This document shows positions 46,521 through 57,545 of a DNA stretch of 64,000 nt, piece after piece. Under the pieces are notes generated by a model, which was not told the DNA's origin, made no database searches, and saw only the letters and a program-made list of their open reading frames with translations. The stretch is from assembly GCF_902686445.1 (NCBI RefSeq), contig NC_062214.1, positions 92,360,738-92,424,737 on the forward strand. The letters are read 5' to 3'. How positions within the stretch are numbered: position 1 is the first letter of the stretch; each line of letters starts with the position of its first letter. This DNA comes from Sciurus carolinensis (lineage: Eukaryota; Chordata; Mammalia; Rodentia; Sciuridae). The position numbers were made by a program, and so were the translations under genes.

Positions 46521-46704
46521 CATGAAAGCCTAATGGGGTTCCTAGAAGAAAAGCCTGAAAGAAATGGGGATGCCCCACCTGACCCCAAAGGTTCACACTC
46601 TCACGCTAACCCACAATTTGTTAACAATCTGTTGAAATTTTTAGTTGAATCTTCTTGCAGATTTATTCAGAATTTGATGGTCTATGTTTTTTTCCCTGTG
46701 GGTT
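46521..46704 (+). repeat. 184-base direct duplication, copy 2
   Basis: It is the same orientation as copy 1, 779 bases downstream. Flanks differ completely on both sides (left CCACTCCAAGA, right GAAAACTCTG). There is no poly(A) and no obvious target-site duplication, so it is not a retroposed copy. Confidence 0.95.
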
Positions 46705-48440
46705 GAAAACTCTGTTCAGGTGGTGATCTCCCTTACCAATGGGAGTAATCAACTTGGCTTTGTCTTATCATCAAGTATTTGGGAAGTAAACATTTGAGAA
46801 AAGTCTTAAGTTTTATCTTATTTCTATGCTTTATTCCTTTCCCCTTTGTTCATAGGGCTGTCTTTATTTTTAGAAGCTCTTTGTACATTAAGGGTATCAA
46901 CTCTTTACATATGATAAAAGTTACTTGTATTGTTGCCAGAGCCCTAGGCCAGAGGCCTGACTTTAGGGGTTCCAACAAATCAGATCCAATCACTCACCCC
47001 AAATAGCAAACAGAAAAGATAATGGTGAAAAGCAGGAAAGAAACTTGAATTGATATAGCCATTACGGGAAGGCAGGTGAGGTCTAGCATCTCAGTCCTGT
47101 CTTTAGGGTGCTGTTGGGAGATTTTGATTTAAATGGAAGAGTTGGAGCAGTGGATGAGAAGTCTGTAGAGATAAGCAGTCTTGGTCATACTGTGGTGTGG
47201 TTGATTATCATCTCAGTTCTGGTTCTGTGAGATGGCTCTGAGAAATCTTTATCACTTGGGGAAGTGGGTTCCACTTTTGCCCAGGATGTTTACCTATCAT
47301 ACCTGTGAAGGGGGTCACTCAGTTCTCATGAGATGACTGGTCCTGCTTAGGGGTGCCGTCTCATCATGGGGTGGGGTGCCTGCAAGGCTCTGCTCTTCTG
47401 GGAAGGTGTAGGACTATGACTGGAGACTTGTAGGTATCATTCCAGGAGTCTGAAACAGGGTGCCATCAAAGTTGTCGAAAGACTCTGCAAATCTTGCCTC
47501 TGTCTTGAAGGAGGATGAGATAGGTTAGGTAAATTTAGGGCTAATAAACATTATATTACTCAGTTTTTAGATGAACACTCCTTAAATGATTAACAACAGG
47601 CCTACATGCAAAACTGACTGGGGTCATAAAGGTTAAGGTAATAAAGGAGACAGATACAGAAGGAAGGCTGAGATACCAAGCTTCATTCTGCTTTTAGTTA
47701 CTCCCTGGGGATCTGCAGGCCTAGGTAAAGAGTCACTGCTTTTAGCAAAGGCAGCCTCTTTAAGTCCATGTTATAGCATATTTTTCCTAGTTGTCATTTC
47801 TCTACTTTGTCTTTTTAATTTTTTTAATTAAAATTATTTTATATGCAGTCAACTTTATTAATCTTTTTTTTTTCCTTACTGTGTCTGGATGTCAAGTCAT
47901 AGGAAAATTCTTCACATTTATAATGGATAGAGTACTTGTGTGATTTTTTTTTTACGCATTAATCTCTTATCCACATTAAAAGTATCTTGATAAAGAGTGA
48001 GAAAAACAGAGACAATGGTTTTCTATATGGCTATTCAGTTATCTCAATACTGGAATATTATAAAGTCCAGCTCATCCTCACTGCTTTTATATGCCCCTGT
48101 GCTGATTCATAAAGACCATCTAATAGAAAAACAAGTCAATTCTAAAATTCACATGGAAGGCAAATTGTGTAGACTAGTCTTCCCTCCAAAATTTGCCAGA
48201 AAGCAACAATAAAGTGTCATTTACCCTACCAAATATCAAAATGTAAAGAAAAAGGTAAGACAGTACATGTTGACATTGGACTAGAATTAAATATCAAAAA
48301 AACCTAAAAAAATAAAAAATAAAAACAGAGCTCAACATAGCTGAAAATGAAGCTTATGACAAAGATATTTTGAATCTCTGGTGGAAGGATGGATAATATT
48401 TACTAAATTTTATCAGGACAACCAACTATTCTTTTATGAA
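46705..48440. other. Old L1M fragments in mixed orientation, and unassigned DNA
   Basis: Near 46800-46920 and 47790-47990 the + strand resembles reversed L1 (TTTATTTTTAGAAGCTCTTT; TCTGGATGTCAAGTCATAGG). Near 48110-48440 it resembles sense ORF2 (TCTAAAATTCACATGGAAGG; ATCAGGACAACCAACTATTC). Between them (47000-47780) I recognise nothing. No reading frame is conserved. Confidence 0.4.
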
Positions 48441-49567
48441 GAGAAATTATCTCTGGTTCGTTCGTATACAAGCATAAAATGATACAGTCAGTGAAAATTT
48501 GGGGCCTTCATTATTGGGATTTATTTGCTTAATACCTCATATAATTCGACTCTGTTTGGAGGAGCACCAGAATAAATGAGAAGGTTCTTAGGCTTAAGTG
48601 TATAAACAATTTTATTACGATGGTACATGATGATGCAAGAGTGAACCATAAGGATGATTGATGGACTGATTGCTTGAAGTAGAGAAGTGAGCTTGCAGGG
48701 CACTTGTGGTAATAATCAGTTACACCCAGATAAGCTCTTGACAAAGGACATGCTTAACTTAGCAGTGTTCTGCTGTCCAGCTGTGCTAAGCACTCAATGG
48801 AGTGCTGTCAGTGCTGGGAACTCCGGATGCAAATGCTCTACGTCCCTAACTGGAAGTTGTTATTCTTATCTTCTCGCTTTCAGTCTATGTAGCTGAGAAG
48901 ACAACTAATGGGTAATTGTGCACTGCCTCTGCCTTCCCGCCCCTCTGCTCTCTGGGCCAAGGGGTAGTGGAAAGCAGCAATAAAGCAAGCTGCTGCTACT
49001 TCTTCTTCTTCTTTTTTTTCCTAAGCTCTCAGATGAAGTGTATGTTCTTTGTCATTAAGGTCTAACCCAACAGTACACAAAAGTCAGGCATATTGTAATG
49101 CAGCTACAGAAATGGGAGAATTACAGAGAAAAACTTCACAGGGGTGAACATGAGGAGAGGAGAGAACAGAGGGATGGCATGTAGAAGAAGATTTGGGGAA
49201 AGGAGAGGTTATTTGGTTCTGCTTGTTGACTTTGTTTCCGAAGATGAGTATGAGTCAAGGCAATTCATGCTGCGGGGGCGGAAGCTATTATTAAAAAGTT
49301 TAAAATAGAGGAGACAGTGTACAACCACCGTCTGATCAATGACCACAACTTCAATTATAATTCAAGCTACTATTTCCAAACATCCACCCCACCAAGATCC
49401 ATATTCTCATCTACCTAGGAGATTTTAACATGATCTGTAATGTTGTAAAAGGAGAATCCATTCATGTATCTAAGGAATAATTAAAATTAATTTAAATCCA
49501 TACCCCCCCCACCAGCAGGAGGGAATCAAGTGAAAAAGGATACAGTCTGAAGCCTGGTTAGCGTAAA
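48441..49567. other. Unassigned intergenic DNA
   Basis: No gene or clear repeat is recognised. A short (CTT)n run is at 48998-49013. Confidence 0.4.
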
Positions 49568-49775
49568 GAAAAGGACGCTGAGGCAGGAGGATCAAGAGTT
49601 CAAAGCCAGCCTCAGAACTTAGTGAGACTCTAAGCAACTCAGCAAGACCTGTCTCTAAATAAAATACAAAGAGAAACAAAAACAAAAACAAAAAAAAACA
49701 AAAAAAAAGGCTGGGGATGTGGCTCAGTGGTTAAGTGCTCCTGGGTTCAATCTCCAGTACTAAAAAGAAAAAGGG
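49568..49775 (+). repeat. B1+ID dimeric SINE, B1 part shortened
   Basis: It begins inside B1 (GACGCTGAGGCAGGAGGATC), has a linker expanded into (CAAAAA)n at 49675-49708, then an ID part (GGCTGGGGATGTGGCTCAGT) and a short A-rich tail. The first 40 or so bases of B1 are missing. Confidence 0.8.
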
Positions 49776-51953
49776 AGTGAGAGGTAATAATAGTAAGAAA
49801 AGATGCAAGAGAATTAATGACCAAAATACAACAAAAAGTAGCGCCTTTCTCTGAGTTATATGCAGCCTACTTGGGGTATTGGCAGACATGCCCTTTTCTA
49901 ATTCATAATTAGGTAATTCAGGTTCATTGAAAAGAACTGTGGACAGGTCTCATGCTCCACCTATTGGTCAATAAAATTTGGGGAACTGCTCATACATGGC
50001 CATTTCTGGTAAATCATTATGCTGAATTATGTGAACTAAAGTGACTCTTCTGATCAAAGCCTAGAAAAGTTGCTCACGGGTTAGGTTTGCTGTTTTGCCT
50101 GGCAGGGTATAATGCATGATGAGTCTTCTTGGTCTGAGGGAGTAGGAACAGAACGCATGGGCAAAGATGGAAGAATTACAGAGAAAAACTGACTTCAGGG
50201 AGTGCACCAGGAAAGGGGCTCCAATATGTGTGATGGAAGAAGTTACACATTATCTAAAGGAGTAACCTATTAGCATCGTGGCCCCAGTCGAAGTTTATAG
50301 CTTATTAATTTCATGTTTCATTTTACCCAAAATATCCTAACTTCATTAACTCATCAATAATACTGCAAAATGGTTAGGCATCTGAATTTTTCCAGGGATG
50401 TGTACATTTCAAACAGCTTGCTTGTAATATCTGTGATTCAGGAACAGTCAATATTTGTACTGTCCTTTGTTACTTAAGGTTGCAAATCCTTGTCTACCAC
50501 AGTAAAATACAAGCACTTTCCTGTCGCCTGAACATGCTTATGTTTTCTTGTGCAGATGTTAGCCTAGTTTTTTGTTGAGAAAGGAGACATTGGGTCCCCA
50601 GGGATAAATTATGAAGACAGCACCTGAAGAAAAATTAGCAAGGCATGAGTCTGGACTTCACTGTTCGAGCCTCATGAACTTGCAAGCCATCTAGCTTCTT
50701 TGATCCTGTTTCCTCAACCTGAATGACTTGGATAATGGCAGCATGGACCCCTTAGCATTGTTATGAGGATGGAATGAGATGACCCCTGTCACACACGTTC
50801 CCCAGTGCCAGAATTAAATAAACACAGTATACATTCCTGGCCATATGTAACATGCATGTTATAGCAAGAGCTATAACAATGACTAACAAATCAGAATTTA
50901 AAACTTGAAAGGGCTCTTGAAAGCATTGATGTTAAGACTGAAAATATCTGGCTTGATTTCCATCCCTCTTTCCCATCAGTACCATGCCTGCTAGAAAACC
51001 AATGGCACAAAGCAGTGCTTGTCACTATCACATTTTCAGGAATGGATGGTTTTGTCAATTGACAAATATATTTCCTGGCCTTGCAGACTCTCCTCCTCTG
51101 TCTGGAGGGCTGATGTCAGGGAGTCCAGTCTGACACTGGTGAACCATGCAAGGCCCAAACCTGTGTGACCACCTGTGAGAACCATACTAATGCTTGACCC
51201 TGTTTGACGTCATGGCCTTAAGGTCAAATTTGCTTGCCCTCATTCTTCTGGGGTTAAATACACTCTGGTTATAGTTCTCTGTTTGGAAAAGGAGTAAGAT
51301 AAAGAGCTTCTATCCTGAAAACCCTGGGTTATAAGCAAACTCATGGTGGCTGTGGACCAACCATTCAGATGCCTTTGGGCAACTGGTGGCTAATGAAACC
51401 TGGGGCCAAATAGGTCACCCAACCTGTTAAGGCTAAAGGTGGTAGACCAACACGTAAGTGTTTTTCCACTCTCTTGGGCAGGGATAAGAAGAAATATGTT
51501 TATTTAGAGGCCAAGAAAATGGACCTTGTCCTGAGCTCCATGTCTAATTGAAGGCTCTACCCCAATGTGGTAGACTGTGACAAAATGCCACTGACCTAGA
51601 TTTGCTGCTGAATCAACACCATTCGGAGGTGCTGACCCAATTTCCATGCGGCCTTTACTTTCTTTTTTGAATTTGGATTGTCTAGGTCGCTGTTGATGCT
51701 AAGAGACAGGCACTCTGTTGGGTGAAATACTTAGTGTGAATCACCTTATGCTCCATTAGGAACCATTAAAATGAAATTTAGCACTGAGCCTGGGAAGCAC
51801 TTACATGATATGAGACATAGACTGGACTTTTGCTATTCTGAGGAAATTTGGCTAAAATAAGTGTCATTTTCACCTGTAAAAAATGGTGCCTGGTAGTGGC
51901 AGCTGAAACCACCATGGGGTGGAGGCAAGGTTGAAGTTCAGGCAGACTAGCAG
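49776..51953. other. Unassigned intergenic DNA with a MIR relic
   Basis: No gene is seen. A MIR relic lies at 50690-50830. The interval 51140-51700 has the look of an old LTR or other repeat, but I cannot name it. Confidence 0.4.
50690..50830 (+). repeat. MIR SINE relic
   Basis: MIR text: 'ttgatcctgtttcctcaacc', 'tgaatgacttggataatggc' and 'cattgttatgaggatggaat'. Confidence 0.6.
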
Positions 51954-51964
51954 AAATGGTGTGT

Positions 51965-52370
51965 GGTTCAATGGAATATTACCCAGCCTTAAAGAAGAAT
52001 GAAATTATGGCATTTGCTGGTAAATGGATGGAACTCATAATATTATGCTAAGCGAAATAAACCAAACCCAAAGAACCAAAGACCAGATGTTTTCTCTGAT
52101 ATGCGAATGCTAATCACAATAAGGGGGGTTGGAGAATGGAGGTGCTTTGGACTAGACAGAGTGGAGTGAAGGGAGGGTAGGGGGTATGGGGATAGGAAGG
52201 ATAGTACAATGATAGAAGGATAGTGGAATACCCTATGTGCATATATGATTCCATGACCTGTGTAACTCTACACCATGTACAATCAGACAAATGAGAAGTT
52301 ATATTCCATTTATGTGGATGTGTCAAAATGCATTCTTCTGTCATATACGACTAATTTGAACAAATTTAAA
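51965..52370 (+). mobile_element. L1 3' end, 5'-truncated, sense
   Basis: Only the last codons of ORF2 (GGAATATTACCCAGCCTTAA) and the 3' UTR with a G-rich stretch remain, ending in 'caaatttaaa'. A perfect 11-base target-site duplication AAATGGTGTGT is at 51954-51964 and 52371-52381. Confidence 0.92.
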
Positions 52371-52566
52371 AAATGGTGTGTTGTTGATAGAGTGTGGGGT
52401 AGGTAGGGGAATGGACTGAGGTGCATGGGCACGCTAGCAGAATAGCAGTTTAGAGCCCCTTTCAAAGATTCATGGAATGATTATTTAAGGGAGAGTGTGA
52501 GTCAAATGTGTCCCCACTTACAGCCTTTCCTCCCTGGCCTGAGAAATTCAGTTCTGCATCCAAATA

Positions 52567-52700
52567 CTGTTGTGCATCAGTGAACAACAGGAACGCAGTC
52601 TGAGAAATGCGTCATAAGGTGATTGCTTCATTGTGTGAACATCATAGTGTGTAGTTACAAAAACTTAGCCAACTACAACGTCAATTAAGTGATGTCATCT
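52567..52700 (+). mobile_element. DNA transposon end relic, same family as 34655-35967
   Basis: It reads TGTTGTGCATCAGTGAACAA, then 'gcagtctgagaaatgcgtca' and 'gtgtgaacatcatagtgtgt', matching one end of the family. The other end is not clear here, though 52700-52760 may hold diverged remains. Confidence 0.5.
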
Positions 52701-53353
52701 GAGAAACAACTGTCATGTATGCAATCCATAGTTGACCAAAACATTGCTATGAGGTGCATGACTTGTGTCTACCCCACGTAGCAAAGCGTAGTTCCACGGC
52801 ACAGAGGCATGAAGTGTTGTCACTGAGCACCCCTCTGGGTTTATGCCCGACATCAAGCAGCTGATATGCACAATTCTGAGAAGAGTGCTCCTAAGATGTT
52901 CCCCACACCATCACATTTCCAGTGGGGTTTCAAGGCCCTTTACCAGGGCTGCGGAAACAATAAGCTCCCGTGGCTGCTGCTGCGCTGAGCGGAGAAGCAG
53001 GAAAGCCAGTCCTGCTCTGAGTGAGACCTTGGCTCAGTCTCCAGAGCAGGGGGAGGTCTGCTGAGGAGACTCAGCAGCTGAGCATAGATGGGCAGAAGCT
53101 GAATCCTGAGGACAGACGAGCAGCCAGGGTATGGTTTCAGCCAACTCTGGCTGTGGTCTTGCTCACCAACAATGGTCCTGTTGTGCTAAGTGCCTGTGAA
53201 GTACAAAATTTTTAAATGTGATAATAATATGGTTCTTTTTTTAAAGAAACAAGAGCCCAGATGTTCAGAGCTTCTCACATTAGTACAAATTCTTGCATTG
53301 TAAATTTTGACTGCTGACTCCATGCCACTTTTCCCTTTCCTGACCCCTTCTCT
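52701..53353. other. Unassigned intergenic DNA
   Basis: No gene is supported. The 73-codon frame at 52843-53064 has no known motif. Confidence 0.4.
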
Positions 53354-53762
53354 TGTAGTCAACTTTATTGCTATTGTGACCAAACAATCTGATAAGAACA
53401 ATCAGAGGAGGAAAAGTTTATTTTGGGGCTCACAGTTTCAGAGGTCTCAGTCCATAGATGGCTGACTCTGGTGCTGTGGGATGGAGGGGAGGCAGAACAT
53501 CAGGGCAGAAGAGTATGGTGGAGGAAAGGGGCCAGGAACGTGGCAGGAAGCAGAAAGAGACTAAGCTCAGCTCAAAGGCATGCCCCCAAGGACCCACCTT
53601 CTCCAGTCACACCCTATCTGCCTACAGTTACCACCCAGTTAATTCCTACCAGGGGATTAACACACTGATTAGGTTAAAGTCCTCATAACCTAATGATTTC
53701 ACCTCTAAACTTTCTTGCATTGTCATGAGTTTTGGGGGGACACCACATATCTAAACCATACA
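53354..53762 (-). mobile_element. MaLR-type LTR (solo), antisense
   Basis: Read on the minus strand it starts TGTATGGTTTAGATATG at 53762 and ends AAAGTTGACTACA at 53354, so it has TG...CA ends. An AATAAA lies within 'ccccaaaataaacttttcct'. Inside is 'tggactgagacctctgaaac'. There is no internal coding region, so it is a solo LTR of an ERVL-MaLR-like element. Short flanking duplications are not clear. Confidence 0.75.
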
Positions 53763-55939
53763 CTTGTTTCTTCATTTGTGCAACACCTGTTTACATAGCA
53801 CCAGCTCCGTTTAGGCAGTTTGGAGGGGCAATAGTGAAAAGGATAAACCAACTCTCTGTTCCTTTGGACAGTGTGTCTAGTGGAGGAACAGACAACAACA
53901 AATGAAAAATGCTAAGTGCCTTTCCTCAGGAGGAGGGAATGAGGGGCCAGAGAGAGACGTCCTTTTCCTCTTGAGGCTCAGAGCATGAAGTCCGTCCTGT
54001 CCCGGAAATTGTAGGGTGGGACGCATGTTCCCTGCAACAGGAGCCATGCAGAGTCAGGAACTGTGGGCAAGATCAGAGGGCAGACACCTCTGCCCCAGAT
54101 GAGGCAGCTGCGGTGTTCCTAACCCTCAAGTCTGACTTCATTCATTCTGGAGATCCTACTTCTCCAACCTGGGTTGCTGTGGAGACTGTGCCGCAGTGTG
54201 GGTCAGCTCACACCCAGGGCTTCCTGTCCTGCTCTCACTGTTTAGATGCATGTTCACTCCAGGTATCCATAAGACAAGACAGTGGGTCTTCCTTCCTCTC
54301 TGTCAGAGGTGACTTAGCTGGGCAGCAGAGTCACCCTCACAGGTAATGAAATGACAGTAGTCTTGGCTCTGTGCTTAAGCAGGGGGTGGGTTGGTGGGTG
54401 GGACTTCATCTCTGGTGACCTGGCTGGCTGGCAACAGCTGGGGAGTTTGGGGGAGAGAAGAAAGGAACAAGGAGGGGCAAACAGTCCAGATGGTGTAGGC
54501 ACACAGTAAAGGATGTGGGGAGGGACTGCTCATGGGCACAGCGTTACTTTATGGGGGTGATTAAAGTGTTCTCAAATTAGATAGAGGCAGTAGTTGCACA
54601 ACTTCAGGAATATACTAACAGCCATTGAACAGCACCCTTTTCAAGGGGGAATTTTTATAGTATGTGGATTATATCTCAATTAACAAACACAACTTTGGCA
54701 GCACCAGAAGGGAGGAGGGAGTTGATCTTCTGACTTCAGCTCTTCTTCCCACCATGCTACAGCTACTTTAATTATGTTGTTAGTCACCTCATCTCCCATT
54801 AAAAGAAAATGCCATAAAATGAACAAAATTTAACCAATTCTTACCCAGAGTTTCTGGACTCCAGTTCTACTTTTCCTATAAGCATAGTCATTTAATCTGA
54901 GTGTGGATAAAATAAGAGCAATACACTAATAGGAAGTCAAGATCAATGCCTGCACACAATAGAATGAGCTAGAATTATCCTGAGAACAATGTTTCTGAGT
55001 CAGTGGTGTAATTAATGGGCAGAAGGAAATGGATTATAGTATTGTCACCAGTGAGAGCAACACTGTGTTCCTCTGACTGTTGTGTTCTGGAGATCCCCAA
55101 GATATTACAACTAAAATCAACCCCATATTCTAAAGGCAACATGGTATTAGCTTGTTAGGAGAGAGAAGGTGACACTTTCACTGGGAAGATGGAAGGGTTT
55201 TCCTTCAGCTTTCTACAGTCACAGTAATACCTGGAGTCCAGGGCAAGTGCAGATCCTCAACCAGGCTCACTTGGAATGACCTGGAAATTCTGCAGAGGAA
55301 TCTCCAGGCTATGCCACTTACACCTGGAAAGCCTAATGGAGTCACATACTGAGCCTCAGTTTCTTCATCTGAATAGTGGAGAGATCAATAGTTCATTCTG
55401 GATAAGCTTGCCTTGAAAATTAAATGAGATAATTGCATAGGCACACTGTTTGGCACCCAGTAAAATTTCAAAAATAGGGCAGCTCTGCTTGGCTAGGAGG
55501 TTGCTTGGGGAGGTCTTATGACCTGACTGAACAGAGAGGAGAAACTATAGCTGGAAAGTGTTGGTTTTTCTGAGCACACCGGTCACTAACCAGCTCTGCT
55601 AGCTGAATCCCTGTGCTGTGACCTGGCCTAACAGACCATCAGAATTATCTTAAAGGTACAGTACAGAAGAGCCATATAAAGTAAAGCCACTCTGCAGAGC
55701 CCAGGTTGCACAGCTTCTGCTGCTTGTCCTTGGAAATCACAAGTCTCTTCGTGACATTCTACCCGGATCACAAATCGTACTAATTCTCTCCTCCTTTCGG
55801 TAGAACTCCCAGGCTTCTTGCTGTGATGGATGAAGCCTTTCAGAGATTGGCCCCAGTTCCACTCCTGGCCTCCCCTTTGCTGCTCCTTCCCTCCATCATC
55901 ACTTCCCTTCTCTTTTATGTGTCATGCAGATGACCCTTT
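53763..55939. other. Unassigned intergenic DNA with a MIR relic
   Basis: No gene is seen. The MIR relic at 55330-55475 is listed separately. Frames of 62-77 codons near 54113-54502 lack motifs. Confidence 0.45.
55330..55475 (+). repeat. MIR SINE relic
   Basis: MIR text: 'tgagcctcagtttcttcatc', 'tgaatagtggagagatcaat', 'attaaatgagataattgcat' and 'ctgtttggcacccagtaaaa'. Confidence 0.7.
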
Positions 55940-56341
55940 TGCTAGGGATTGGATGTGGTTTGTCCCCCAAAGGTTTATGCGCCATAAGCTTGGTCCCAGC
56001 CTGGCAGTGCTGAGGTGGGGAAACCTTGAAGAGGTGGGACCTGGTGGAATCTGATCAGGCCACGGGGGCCCGTCCTCATACGTGGATTAATCTTGGAGGA
56101 GTGGGAGCCTGGCAGGAATGGGTCAGGTCTGGTAAGAGTGGCTTTTGCTTTTTTGTGTTACTTCTACATGTGACTGATTCCCATTCTGCTTCTCTTCCTT
56201 ATTATAATGCAGCCAGGGGACCCTTGCCAGGATGCTATTTAAAACTTTAGCTACAAAATTATGAGACAAATAAACCTTTTTCCTTTATACATTTTCTAGC
56301 TTCAAATATTTTGTTATAGCAACACAGAACAGATTAAGACA
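55940..56341 (+). mobile_element. MaLR-type LTR (MST/THE1-like), sense
   Basis: It begins TGCTAGGGATTGGATGTGG and ends CAGAACAGATTAAGACA. Landmarks are 'tttgtcccccaaaggtttat', 'gaggtgggacctggtggaat', an AATAAA at 56269 and 'tatagcaacacagaacagat'. No internal region follows, so it is a solo LTR. It is an old retroelement relic and non-coding. Confidence 0.8.
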
Positions 56342-57054
56342 CCTACTTAACTGTGTACAAGCCCATCTCTCTGCCCAGATTGCCCTGTTCCCTCACCTTC
56401 CAGTCCCACTCATCCTCAAAGGTCAATCTCAACTGCTGCTGCCCCAGAAACTTCTTCACTCCACTGGCGCTTGTTAGTTCTTCCAGTCACCATGGCCACC
56501 CATGACTCCTGTGCCTCAACACATTAGTACTCCTCCTTAGGCTCAGTGACGAGGTCTCTTGAAGTTCCTGGGATGGGAGAAATTTGAATTAAATAACTTA
56601 AGGCCTTTGATAAACATAGAATTGGGGAGATCCTGAGGTCACAAATCTATAAAATACTCTTATTTTCACTTTTACACTTAAAGTAATACTTGTGCCATTA
56701 CAAAACCACAAATGATATTTTTCACGTATTAAGTAAATAATAATTCCCTAGAAAGATTTCAGAATCTGCCTCCACTGCAGCTTCAAGGATAAACTCCTAT
56801 GTCTTTACTTTGTTACTGATTATAAGCATGTCAAGAAGTATTTTCCTTGCCTGATTTTCCAAGTCAAAGCTGCTTTCACCTTGTCCCAAACCTGCTTAAA
56901 TGTACACCTTAACTCTCTCCTCATGGATGGGGGAATACAGCTCTAACACTGGCTATTCTTTCTCTATCCCCAAGGTACATCGTAGATTCTTTTCCTCCTG
57001 TTCTGACATGGGCCACCATTCTTTTTCACCTCAGCAGTCTTTTTTTCCCAATTA
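56342..57054. other. Unassigned intergenic DNA
   Basis: No gene is seen. L2-like wording (AAAGGTCAATCTCAACTGCT) occurs at about 56415-56480. Confidence 0.4.
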
Positions 57055-57244
57055 TGGTCATGTACCATATAACTATGGTTCAGTCAGTGACAGACCTCAT
57101 ATATAATGGTGGTCCCAAAGATTATATCGCCCAGTGACATCATAGCTCTCAGTTGTTTAACACACTCTGTAATATTCACACAGAGGCAAAATTGCCTTGA
57201 GAGGCATTGCTCAGAATGCATCCCTGTTGCTAAGTACATGACTA
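57055..57244 (+). mobile_element. Short non-autonomous DNA transposon with both ends
   Basis: Terminal inverted repeats contain GTCATGTAC (57057-57065) and GTACATGAC (57234-57242). The body follows the two ends of the family seen at 34655-35967: 'tcagtcagtgacagacctca', 'aatggtggtcccaaagatta' and 'cattgctcagaatgcatccc'. It is a deletion derivative of about 190 bases. Confidence 0.65.
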
Positions 57245-57414
57245 TCCATCCAAAGAAGTGACTCATGACTCTCTGGTTGCTGAGAAGATATGTGCAAGAA
57301 AACACGCAGACACCAGAATTTGGCGAAAGACTAGGATGCAATTACCCTAGTTATCTTCACTGGGGATAAGATGGAGAAATGCTAATTGAATTATCAGAAA
57401 GCTAGACATAAGAA

Positions 57415-57545
57415 TCTCTCTCCCTGTCCTTGAAATGTTTGCTCTTTGAAAACAGGACTTTAATTTATCCAGGTCTGTATCTCCAGTGCAGGGCCACGAT
57501 AGATTGCCTAATAAGTTTGTCAAAGTATGATTGAATTAATACATA
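57415..57545 (+). repeat. L2 LINE 3' end relic
   Basis: L2-like text: 'gctctttgaaaacaggactt', 'tctgtatctccagtgcaggg' and 'aagtttgtcaaagtatgatt'. Confidence 0.55.
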
